Shown here: positions 1-6,059 of the stretch, one piece after another
How positions within the stretch are numbered: the stretch's first letter is position 1
Layout of the letters: the number at the start of each line of letters is the position of its first letter
From: Chloroflexota bacterium
GTDB taxonomy: Bacteria; Chloroflexota; Limnocylindria; Limnocylindrales; CSP1-4
Length of the DNA stretch: 6,833 nucleotides
Reading direction: 5' to 3'
NCBI GenBank assembly: GCA_021786915.1
Contig: JAJYMP010000367.1
Span: forward strand, 1-6,833
Notes under the pieces: model-generated
Databases searched by the model: none
What the model saw: only the letters and a program-made list of their open reading frames with translations
What the model was told of the DNA's origin: nothing
Program-made: the position numbers and the translations under genes

Positions 1-852
1 CTCTTCCGCGCCGAACCGCTCCTCCACGTGGGCACGCAGGCCATCGGCGCGGCCGCCTGGGTCGGGGCCGCCATCCTGTGGCTCGACGGCCTCGACGTCG
101 ACGCCCTGGTGCCCTGGCTCGCCGCCTTCCTGGTGCTCACGGTCGTCGGCGAACGCCTCGAACTCTCGCGACTCGCCCGCAGGACATCTCGCGCCCGGCG
201 GGCGTTCATCCTCCTGGTGATGACGATCGTGCTTGGAACGATCGTGTCCACGGTGTCCCTCGACCTGGGCACCCGGCTCGCGGGGCTCGGCTTCGTCGGG
301 ACCGCCCTCTGGCTGGGCGGCAACGACGTCGCCCGACGGACGGTACGCGTGGCGGGGGTGACCCGCTTCATCGCGGTCTGCCTCTTGAGCGGCTTCGCCT
401 GGCTGGGCCTGAGCGGGCTGATCTGGGCGCTGAGCGGCGCGGCCGGTGGATCCGCCTACGACGCCCGCATCCACGCGGTCTTCCTGGGCTTCGTCATCTC
501 GATGGTGTTCGGACACGCCATGGTGATCCTCCCGGCCGTGCTGCGCGTGGCGCTCCCCTACCGACCCCGGTTCTACGGGCACCTGGCGCTGCTCCAGGTG
601 GGGCTCCTGCTTCGCCTGGGAGCCGGCGACCTGCTGGGCAGCCAGGCCGGCTGGCAGCTGGGTGGCCTGCTCAACGAGCTGGCCCTGCTGACGTTCGTCG
701 GATCCTCGGCGATGGCCGCGGTCACGGCCCGTCGATCGCTGGCGCGTCGCCCGCAGCCCTCGCGGGCGGCCGCGGCCCAAGAGCTCGGGGACGCGGCGGA
801 CGGGAGCCCCGAGCCCGGCACGGCGCGCGCGACCTGGGGCGTCCGGACATGA
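1..852 (+). CDS. NnrS-like multi-pass membrane protein, 5' end cut by window
   Basis: The frame is open from the first base, so the gene starts upstream; 283 residues are visible. A GTG at 28 is the first start-like codon inside the window but is probably internal. I count about eight hydrophobic segments (roughly residues 12-29, 36-50, 67-85, 93-108, 122-146, 157-182, 193-212, 218-243), then a hydrophilic Ala/Arg/Gly/Pro-rich tail of about 40 residues. The best landmark is IHAVFLGFVISMVFGHA (157-173): two histidines at the two ends of one helix, followed by ILPAVLRVALPYRP. This resembles the HA...GF...G pattern of NnrS-type haem/copper membrane proteins linked to nitric oxide and nitrite metabolism, though the match comes from memory of the family and is loose. 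It overlaps the next gene by ATGA, so the two are probably co-translated. A plain DUF membrane protein of unknown function is the alternative. Confidence 0.7.
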   Translation, partial: LFRAEPLLHVGTQAIGAAAWVGAAILWLDGLDVDALVPWLAAFLVLTVVGERLELSRLARRTSRARRAFILLVMTIVLGTIVSTVSLDLGTRLAGLGFVGTALWLGGNDVARRTVRVAGVTRFIAVCLLSGFAWLGLSGLIWALSGAAGGSAYDARIHAVFLGFVISMVFGHAMVILPAVLRVALPYRPRFYGHLALLQVGLLLRLGAGDLLGSQAGWQLGGLLNELALLTFVGSSAMAAVTARRSLARRPQPSRAAAAQELGDAADGSPEPGTARATWGVRT

Positions 853-1631
853 GCGCCACGGTGGTGGATGCCCGCGCCGGCCGCCGTGAGCGGGCACACT
901 GGTTGCCCCGGCAGCACGGTGCCTGGGCGATGCTGGCCGTCCCGTGCGTGCTGGGGATCGCCGCCAGCCGGCCGAGCCCCTGGCAAGCGGTGCTCGCGGT
1001 GACCGCGGTCAGCGGCTACCTGGCCTCGAGCGCCGCCCTCGACTGGACCCGGGCCCGCCGCTCAGCGTACCTGGCGCCCGCCGCGACCTTCGGCGCACTC
1101 TTCCTCGCGTCCGGGGGCCTGCTGCTGCTCGCGTTCCCTGCCCTTGCGGCGGTGGCCGCGGTCGTGGCTGTGGCGGCCGCGGCCACCCTCGGCGTGACGC
1201 TCGCGGGTCATCCTCGAAGCCTGGTCGCGAGCCTCGCCCAGGCGGCGGAAGCCATCGTGCTCGTTCCGGCGGCGGCCGTGGTGGCCGGCCCCGTCGCCTG
1301 GCCAGCGGTCGCGCGGGCCACCCTGGTGGCCGGCCTGTACCTCGTGGGTGCGATCCTCGTGGTCCGCTCGATGATCCGCGAGCGGGGCAACCGTGGGTTC
1401 GTCGTAGTCTCGATCGGCTACCACACCGGAGCGGTGGCGCTGGCGGCATGGGTGCTGCCCGGAGTCTACGCGGCCCTCGCACTCGGGCTCCTGCTCCGCG
1501 CGGCGGTGCTGCCGTTGCTGCAGGCGCGCCTCCACGGTGGTCCGCGGCGCCTGCGGCCGATTCATCTGGGGCTCGTGGAGATCGCCGCCTCGGCGGCGAT
1601 CGTGCTGGCGGCGTTCCTCGTGCGGCCCTAA
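849..1631 (+). CDS. YwiC-like family membrane protein
   Basis: This 260-residue integral membrane protein carries HWLPRQHGAWAML at residues 17-29, the N-terminal signature of the YwiC-like family. About seven or eight hydrophobic, Ala/Val/Leu-rich helices follow, with short basic loops (for example RSMIRERGNRG near the middle and RLHGGPRRLRP before the last helix). Its length is ordinary for the family. The biochemical role of YwiC proteins is not established; in Bacillus subtilis ywiC lies next to fnr and the nitrate respiration genes, which is the only functional hint. The ATG at 849 overlaps the TGA of the preceding gene (ATGA) and has no strong Shine-Dalgarno sequence of its own, which points to translational coupling with the NnrS-like protein. 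The gene ends in TAA, with no clear hairpin terminator before nuoB. Confidence 0.8.
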   Translation: MSATVVDARAGRRERAHWLPRQHGAWAMLAVPCVLGIAASRPSPWQAVLAVTAVSGYLASSAALDWTRARRSAYLAPAATFGALFLASGGLLLLAFPALAAVAAVVAVAAAATLGVTLAGHPRSLVASLAQAAEAIVLVPAAAVVAGPVAWPAVARATLVAGLYLVGAILVVRSMIRERGNRGFVVVSIGYHTGAVALAAWVLPGVYAALALGLLLRAAVLPLLQARLHGGPRRLRPIHLGLVEIAASAAIVLAAFLVRP

Positions 1632-1811
1632 CGTGCGAGCGATCACCTGCCACGACCGTCCGCCTGGCCGCCTCGGTTCCGCGGCGACTTCAGATGGGCG
1701 GTTGATGACGTCGCGCCTCGATGACGCTGTCGGAGGTGGAGGGCGATCCGCCGATGCAGGGCACGCAACCCTTCGGACAGCGCGGCGGGAGCGAATTCGG
1801 AGGTCATCTTC

Positions 1812-1817
1812 TACAAT
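1812..1817 (+). promoter_or_regulatory. Candidate -10 element upstream of nuoB
   Basis: TACAAT matches TATAAT at five of six positions and sits in a locally AT-richer stretch (TCTTCTACAATTTC) of an otherwise GC-rich 206-base gap between the ywiC-like gene and nuoB. It would give a very short leader ending in the nuoB ribosome site. I see no good -35 hexamer 16-18 bases upstream, so this is a weak call. Confidence 0.25.
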
Positions 1818-1823
1818 TTCGGT

Positions 1824-1829
1824 GAGGAG
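1824..1829 (+). promoter_or_regulatory. Ribosome binding site of nuoB
   Basis: GAGGAG lies 8 bases before the ATG at 1838. It is the only strong Shine-Dalgarno sequence close to the gene. It fixes the long N-terminal extension of NuoB as probably genuine rather than a start-site error. Confidence 0.65.
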
Positions 1830-1837
1830 CGCGTCCC

Positions 1838-2635
1838 ATGCCGAACCCGCCTCGATCGCTGTCCACCTCCTCGGTTGCGCCGCCCGCATCGGCCGGGTCA
1901 GGTCCCGCGGCGGCACCCGGCGCGGGCGAGCCGCCGATCGTCGTGCCCAACGACCTGTGGTCGTCCTCCAACCCGGCCGCCTACGGAGGCGGCCAGCCGC
2001 CCGCGATCACCCACCTGCACCAGGTCGAGGCCGACGGGCAGACGGGGGATAACGCACGCTGGAGCGGCGCCCTCGACATCGTGCCCGCGCGGGCCGATGT
2101 GCTGCTCGACCTGCTGCGTACCAACAGCCTCTGGCCCCTGCTCTCGGGCCTCGCGTGCTGCGCCATCGAGATGATGTCGGCGGCCACATCGGTGAACGAC
2201 ATGGACCGCTTCAGCATGTTCCCGTTCCGGGCCAGTCCCCGCCAGGCGGACGTGCTGATCGTGGCCGGCACGCTGACCACCAAGATGGCCGGGCCGCTGC
2301 TGCGGCTCTGGGAGCAGATGCCGGAGCCCAAGTGGTGCGTCGCGATGGGCGACTGCACCTGCTCGGGGGGCCGCTACAAGCGCTCCTACTCGGTGGTCCA
2401 GGGCATCGACCGGATCATGCCGGTCGACGTGTACGTGCCGGGCTGCCCGCCGCGCCCCGAAGGGCTCATCTACGGGATGATGAAGCTCCAGCAGCTGATC
2501 GTGGCACGCCGCGGGCGCTGGGCCGCGCGCGCCGTGGGACCCCGCCCGCCCCGGAATTGGGACGGTATGGACGAGTGGCCGCAGAAGCCGGTCGGGGCGC
2601 CGGCACGGGTACTGGCGCCCCATGATGTCGGATGA
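1838..2635 (+). CDS. nuoB: NADH-quinone oxidoreductase subunit B (NuoB)
   Basis: NuoB (PSST/Nqo6 family) holds cluster N2, the last [4Fe-4S] centre of complex I, and lines the quinone pocket together with NuoD on the cytoplasmic arm. The 265-residue product has the ligand pattern [10 protein letters not shown] (C107, C108), MGDCTCSGG (C173) and [11 protein letters not shown] (C203). Spacings of 65 and 30 residues match the family. [18 protein letters not shown] between the last two ligands is typical. Two features are unusual: a Pro/Ala/Ser/Gly-rich N-terminal stretch that puts the CC pair about 45 residues later than in Escherichia coli, and an extra cysteine, C175, two residues after a ligand. 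A C-terminal tail of about 40 residues, rich in Arg, Pro and Trp, follows the fold. The ATG at 1838 is supported by a good ribosome site. The gene overlaps nuoD by ATGA; neither nuoA nor nuoC is adjacent. Confidence 0.96.
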   Translation: MPNPPRSLSTSSVAPPASAGSGPAAAPGAGEPPIVVPNDLWSSSNPAAYGGGQPPAITHLHQVEADGQTGDNARWSGALDIVPARADVLLDLLRTNSLWPLLSGLACCAIEMMSAATSVNDMDRFSMFPFRASPRQADVLIVAGTLTTKMAGPLLRLWEQMPEPKWCVAMGDCTCSGGRYKRSYSVVQGIDRIMPVDVYVPGCPPRPEGLIYGMMKLQQLIVARRGRWAARAVGPRPPRNWDGMDEWPQKPVGAPARVLAPHDVG

Positions 2636-3897
2636 CCACCCCGCATCGCACCTCCGCGGACGGCCCGCCGAATGCGACCGGGACGAGCGCTCGGGCCAGG
2701 CCCTCTGACGACCCCAAGATACTGATCGAGCGGCCGGCAACGATCTGGGATGCCGTCCCGCCGCTCGCGCCGCGCACCGAGCGGGAGGCCGAGTTCTACG
2801 CGCTGCGCGACGGCGAGATGCTGCTCAACCTGGGCCCGCAGCATCCCTCGACGCACGGCGTGCTGCGGGTGGTGGTGAAGATCCGCGGCGAGAACGTCGT
2901 GGATCTCGACCCCGTCATCGGGTACCTCCATCGAGGCGTCGAGAAGATCTGCGAGCACTCCGACTACCAGATGTGCATCAGCCAGTGCGATCCGCTGGAC
3001 TACGTCAGCGCGCTCCACAACGAGTGGGCCCCCGTGATGGCCTTCGAGACGCTGCTCGATGTCCGGCCTCCGCGGCGTGCGGAGTTCATCCGCGTGCTGG
3101 TCGCCGAACTGAACCGGATCTACAGCCACACTCTCTTCATGGGCTGGCTGGCCCTCGACATCGGCGCCCTGACGCCGGTCCTGTACAGCTTCGCCGAGCG
3201 CGACGAGATCGTGGAGATGCTGGCGGCCCTCACCGGGCAGCGGATCCTATTCAACTACTTCCGCATCGGGGGCGTGAACTGGGATCTCAACCACGAGTTC
3301 ATGAGCCGTCTGGGCGACTGGATGGGCCATGCGCTGCGGCACGTCGCAGCGAACGAGACGCTCATGAACGAGAACGAGATCTTCGTGAAGCGGACGCGCG
3401 GGCTCGGCGTGATCGACGGGCCCACGGCGCGCCGGCTCAACCTGACGGGGCCCAACCTGCGCGCGTCCGGTGTGCCCTTCGACGTGCGGCGGGCGCACCC
3501 CTTCAGCGTGTACCCGGAGCTCGACTTCGAGATCCCGGTGCGGGAGGAGGGCGACACGTACGCCCGGTACCTGGTGCGGGTCGACGAGATCAAGCAGAGC
3601 ATCCGGATCATCGATCAGCTCCTGCACACCATGCCCGACGGCCCGGTCATGGCCCGCGTGCCGCGCCGCATGACGCCGCGTCCGGGACGCGCCTGGTCGG
3701 CCATCGAGAGCCCGCGCGGACTGTACGGGTGCTACGCCATCAGCGACGGCACCAACCGCCCGTTCCGCATGCGGATCCATGATCCGTCGTTCAACAACCT
3801 GCAATCACTGGGGCCGCTCTCCGAAGGCGCGCTGATCCAAGACGCGATCGCCATCCTGGCGAGTCTCGACCCTGTCATGGGAGGCGTCGACAAGTAG
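2632..3897 (+). CDS. nuoD: NADH-quinone oxidoreductase subunit D (NuoD)
   Basis: NuoD (49-kDa/Nqo4 family) forms most of the quinone site of complex I beside NuoB. The 421-residue product contains [15 protein letters not shown] (66-79), [10 protein letters not shown] (96-105), [12 protein letters not shown] (120-131), ALDIGALTP (174-182), [10 protein letters not shown] (210-219) and the C-terminal [11 protein letters not shown]. By register, H75 and Y124 match the quinone-head ligands H38 and Y87 of Thermus Nqo4, and D176 matches D139. R101 matches the arginine of bovine NDUFS2 that is dimethylated. Two positions near N2 differ: P121 replaces the Arg of DRxDY, and L206 stands where many homologues have His. 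About 60 residues precede the conserved start, longer than usual, but they show no NuoC motif, so this is not a NuoCD fusion. The start overlaps the nuoB stop and has no separate ribosome site, implying coupling. Confidence 0.97.
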   Translation: MTTPHRTSADGPPNATGTSARARPSDDPKILIERPATIWDAVPPLAPRTEREAEFYALRDGEMLLNLGPQHPSTHGVLRVVVKIRGENVVDLDPVIGYLHRGVEKICEHSDYQMCISQCDPLDYVSALHNEWAPVMAFETLLDVRPPRRAEFIRVLVAELNRIYSHTLFMGWLALDIGALTPVLYSFAERDEIVEMLAALTGQRILFNYFRIGGVNWDLNHEFMSRLGDWMGHALRHVAANETLMNENEIFVKRTRGLGVIDGPTARRLNLTGPNLRASGVPFDVRRAHPFSVYPELDFEIPVREEGDTYARYLVRVDEIKQSIRIIDQLLHTMPDGPVMARVPRRMTPRPGRAWSAIESPRGLYGCYAISDGTNRPFRMRIHDPSFNNLQSLGPLSEGALIQDAIAILASLDPVMGGVDK

Positions 3898-3949
3898 CGC
3901 CGCGCGCGGGAGGCGGGTGCAACGGCCGCCGGCGGGAGCGACCCCGACC
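3898..3949. other. Short convergent gap between nuoD and the methyltransferase gene
   Basis: Only 52 bases separate the two convergent stop codons. The gap is extremely GC-rich and contains the palindrome CCGCCGGCGG (3926-3935), which leaves no loop, and no T-tract on either strand. I see no canonical intrinsic terminator here; termination may be Rho-dependent or lie inside the opposing gene. Confidence 0.5.
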
Positions 3950-5248
3950 TCAGGCGGAACCAGCCGCCGCAGCGCGTCGCAGGCCCGTGAGCGCGGGCTC
4001 GCGCGGGACGGCGCCGGCCAGCACCACCACACGGTACCCTCCCGTGCCGCGGGGATCGAGCAGCCACCGTGCCGCCGAGCGGGCCTCAAGCGCCTCGGCG
4101 ATCGAGCGGGCCTCGCGCTGCGCCGACACCAGCCGCTCCCCCAGCCCCAGATTTGCCAGGAACTGCGCCTGCGTGGTGGTACCTGTCAGTTCGAGGCCGG
4201 CGTCGCGCGCGAATCGCTCGAGCGCGGTCAGATCCACGTGCGCGGTGAGATCCTGTCGACCTACCCGCCGATACGGATCGACCTCGACGGCGTGACTCGC
4301 GGCGCCCTTGAGGGTCCCCTCCGGGCGCCGTTGCGAGTACAGCTCCGCAGCGGGCATGCCGTAGTCGATGACAATGACCCAGCCGCGTTCAAGCTGACGT
4401 GCCACGTCCTCGATCCACGGGCGTAGCTCCAGGTTCACCTCGGTCCGCTGGCCCTCGAGGAGGACCTGGCCCGCGCGGTCCAGGTAGGCGCGCAGGCCAG
4501 GAGTGACCAAAGGCATCGGCTGGTCTGCGAACCAGCCGTCGCGCCAGCCCACTCCGATCTCGACCAGCTGACCCTCCCGCCGCTCGACGCGATGGACAGG
4601 CAACGCGTCCAGGAATTCGTTGGCGATCACCACGCCGGTGATGGCGTCTGCCGCCGGGACAGAGGCGCGGGCTGTGGTGGACCCCGGGGACGGCGCCGAC
4701 GCGGCCGGCGGAACACCCGGGGTCTTGGCCGCGGCCCACCCTGCCGCTCCTGGTGCGTCGATCCAGGGAACCCACCCGACGAACGAGCCCTGGCCCAGGG
4801 GATCCACGCCTGCCTCCTGCTCAAGACGGGCGCGCAGGTCGGCCAGTCGGTATGGGTTGACCTCGGCGGGTTGATACACCAGTGCCGCAAACGTCTCGGG
4901 CGCTTCGTCGCGCAGGGTCGCCAGTAGCGGTGCCGCGAGCGAACCCGAGCCCGCGCCGTACTCCCGGAGCGTGAACCGGGACGGACCACCAAGCCGCTCC
5001 CAGCAGTCCACGATCTGCCTCGCCAGGGTCCTCCCGAACAGGGGATGAGCCTCCGGGGCGGTCAGGAAGTCTCCGTCCCGACCGGGGCGGGGGGCAGCCA
5101 CGGCGTAGTAGCCCTGGCCGGGCTCGTACAGCGCGCGCGACATGAAGCGAGCGAACGTGATCGCACCGGACGAGAGGATCTCATCCCGGAGTGCGTCGAC
5201 CAGCGCCGGTTGGCTCTCCAGGCGGTGCCACTCGTGATCCGCGCTCAC
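3950..5248 (-). CDS. MidA/NDUFAF7-family SAM-dependent methyltransferase
   Basis: The 432-residue product matches the family of mitochondrial NDUFAF7 (MidA), a protein arginine methyltransferase required for complex I assembly. From the GTG start the order is: ALYEPGQGYY (about 40-48), GDFLTAPE (59-66), the SAM-binding loop EYGAGSGSLA (96-105), IANEFLDALP (208-217), IVIDYG (292-297), GTLKG (311-315) and QDLTAHVDLT (332-341). A Pro/Ala/Ser-rich insert of about 35 residues (167-202) precedes IANEFLDALP. The frame stays open up to 5455, but homology begins just after the GTG at 5248. That GTG overlaps a TGA in another frame (GTGA), and third-position G/C falls in the upstream extension, so I chose 5248. 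It has no strong ribosome site and may be translated by coupling. The gene converges on nuoD, and NuoD is the plausible substrate; other protein substrates cannot be excluded. Confidence 0.9.
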   Translation of the reverse strand: MSADHEWHRLESQPALVDALRDEILSSGAITFARFMSRALYEPGQGYYAVAAPRPGRDGDFLTAPEAHPLFGRTLARQIVDCWERLGGPSRFTLREYGAGSGSLAAPLLATLRDEAPETFAALVYQPAEVNPYRLADLRARLEQEAGVDPLGQGSFVGWVPWIDAPGAAGWAAAKTPGVPPAASAPSPGSTTARASVPAADAITGVVIANEFLDALPVHRVERREGQLVEIGVGWRDGWFADQPMPLVTPGLRAYLDRAGQVLLEGQRTEVNLELRPWIEDVARQLERGWVIVIDYGMPAAELYSQRRPEGTLKGAASHAVEVDPYRRVGRQDLTAHVDLTALERFARDAGLELTGTTTQAQFLANLGLGERLVSAQREARSIAEALEARSAARWLLDPRGTGGYRVVVLAGAVPREPALTGLRRAAAAGSA

Positions 5249-5471
5249 GCGGGACGGCCCCGGCCGCCGTTGGACAGCCCCGAGGGCCCGGGGCCCGGCA
5301 CGACGCGTGGGCGCTGGCATGCGTCGAGTATCTGCTGCGCAGGCAGATCGCGCCACGGGATGGACGCCACGAACCCGGGTCCCCGTCGTCACCCACGCCC
5401 TCGCGCCAGGGCAGCAGGCGCGGATGGGGACACTCCAGCTGTACGGCAGTGGCACTGTCCAGCGTGCTCAT
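5245..5471 (-). pseudogene. Small unrecognised reading frame upstream of the methyltransferase, needs a -1 frameshift
   Basis: An ATG at 5471 overlaps the TGA of the upstream frame (ATGA) and opens a frame starting MSTLDSATAVQLECPHPRLL. Near 5379-5390, around GACGGGGACCCGGG, reading would have to slip -1. The second frame then gives FVASIPWRDLPAQQILDAC and ends at a TGA overlapping the methyltransferase GTG (GTGA). The joined product would be about 75 residues. By hand count third-position G/C is about 81% before and 86% after the shift, against about 75% for the methyltransferase frame over the same stretch. That composition and the overlaps at both ends are the only support. I recognise no family. 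A one-base sequencing or assembly error, a decayed gene, or chance are all possible. Confidence 0.3.
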
Positions 5472-5785
5472 CCCATCGGCATGCTGCTCGCCAGCGTCGC
5501 AAGGGCGATCGTTGTCCCCACTACCACGACCGCGAGCGACGCCGGCTGGCGCAGCAGGCCGGCAGTCGCTGGAAACGGCGCGACCTGCCCGGTGCGCCCC
5601 CCCTGGTGACGCGGAGCACCTCCGCCAGCAACGCGGGCGTGGGCGGTGAGGACGCGCGGGCTCGAGACGCTGCTCCGGCTCCTGCTCGTCGCGCCGCCCA
5701 GTCCCGAGGCGGCGATGCGCGGTGGCGCGGATCTGCCGCCCGTGCTCCGGACCAAGCCCGCCCCCAAGCCCGCGAAGACGCCCAA
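5468..5785 (-). CDS. Hypothetical small protein with C-terminal membrane helix
   Basis: This weakly supported frame of about 105 residues begins at a TTG (5785); the true start is uncertain. The N-terminal half is Gly/Ser/Arg-rich with a short hydrophobic run (VFAGLGAGL). The C-terminus reads GLLRQPASLAVVVVGTTIAL followed by ATLASSMPMG, a convincing single transmembrane helix after a basic residue. Its TGA overlaps the ATG of the next frame (ATGA). By hand count, codon positions 1/2/3 are about 74/61/85% G/C over the last 46 codons, a normal coding pattern on this strand. Upstream of 5630 the pattern (about 64/75/94%) fits the opposite strand at least as well. A run of seven C (5597-5603) lies where the frame preference changes. 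No family is recognised. Confidence 0.3.
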   Translation of the reverse strand: MGVFAGLGAGLVRSTGGRSAPPRIAASGLGGATSRSRSSVSSPRVLTAHARVAGGGAPRHQGGRTGQVAPFPATAGLLRQPASLAVVVVGTTIALATLASSMPMG

Positions 5786-5954
5786 GCCGAGCCGTCTCCG
5801 GCGAAGTAGGTCGCCTCCGTGGCTCCTGCCGTTCCCTGACGCCCAACCCGCGCGCCGACCGTGTGTGTGTCAGGCGGACAAGCGGCCGGCGAGGGCATCG
5901 GGAAGTCAGGGGTCCGGTGCGGCGGGGCACGATCTCCGGGCGGCGCAACGGCCC

Positions 5955-5966
5955 TCGGCCGGCCGA
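5955..5966. repeat. 12-base perfect palindrome
   Basis: TCGGCCGGCCGA is self-complementary over all 12 bases and is followed by AAAA on the + strand. It could be a recombinase or repressor binding site, but short CG palindromes are common in such GC-rich DNA. Its position, about 95 bases before the recombinase start, is the only reason to list it. Confidence 0.35.
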
Positions 5967-6012
5967 AAACAGCCCTTCCGGGACCCGGGATTTCACCGCC
6001 GGTAATCGCTGT

Positions 6013-6032
6013 TATAGGCGGCAATCTTGACA
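6013..6032 (+). promoter_or_regulatory. Possible promoter elements before the recombinase gene
   Basis: TGTTATAGG gives a TG-N-TATAGG extended -10 look (TATAGG at 6013-6018). A perfect TTGACA follows at 6027-6032, but no -10 lies 16-18 bases after it. Either hexamer could be chance. The stretch is clearly less GC-rich than its surroundings, as expected for a promoter or an element end. Confidence 0.2.
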
Positions 6033-6059
6033 GGCACGCTGGCCCGCCGAAGCTCCCGC

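Larger units (their letters stand above)
5786..6059. other. Divergent region before the recombinase gene, no supported gene
   Basis: This stretch separates the leftward methyltransferase chain from the rightward recombinase. Third-position bias falls to about 71% in the best frame, and I see no credible protein. It contains a (GT)5 tract at 5861-5870, a 12-base palindrome at 5955-5966, the inverted pair CCGGG-A-CCCGG at 5978-5988, CCGCC/GGCGG arms (5996-6000 and 6017-6021), and an AT-richer leader at about 6002-6032. A small + strand frame from 5646 has a coding-like composition only as far as about 5790 and is not called. Confidence 0.45.

Noticed and set aside
1062..1916. Long minus-strand frames opposite the ywiC-like gene and the nuoB leader
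   Set aside because: Arg/His/Gly-rich translation without motifs, lying opposite a gene with clear family signature; a normal by-product of high GC.
2632..2815. NuoC fused to the N-terminus of NuoD
   Set aside because: The roughly 60-residue extension is too short and lacks the Glu-Arg-Glu and HPDLRR-type signatures of NuoC.
2470..3804. Minus-strand frames of 185-219 residues opposite nuoB and nuoD
   Set aside because: They are mirror images of strongly conserved plus-strand coding sequence and show no domain or start signal.
3923..3938. Bidirectional terminator between nuoD and the methyltransferase gene
   Set aside because: The palindrome has no loop and no T-run follows on either strand.
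5249..5455. Longer methyltransferase start at 5455 giving 501 residues
   Set aside because: The extra 69 residues have no family similarity, lower third-position G/C (about 75%), and end exactly where a GTGA overlap offers a better start.
5045..5809. Plus-strand frame of 254 residues spanning the methyltransferase 5' end
   Set aside because: It overlaps conserved antisense coding sequence, is low-complexity Arg/Ala, and its third positions are G/C-poor (about 64%) where tested.
5861..5870. (GT)5 tract as a phase-variable repeat
   Set aside because: Too short, and not inside a supported gene or promoter.
5646..6005. Plus-strand frame (GTG start) with a coding-like composition up to about 5790
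   Set aside because: No ribosome site or recognisable motif, the bias collapses after 5790, and it competes with the minus-strand chain; kept only as a caveat.
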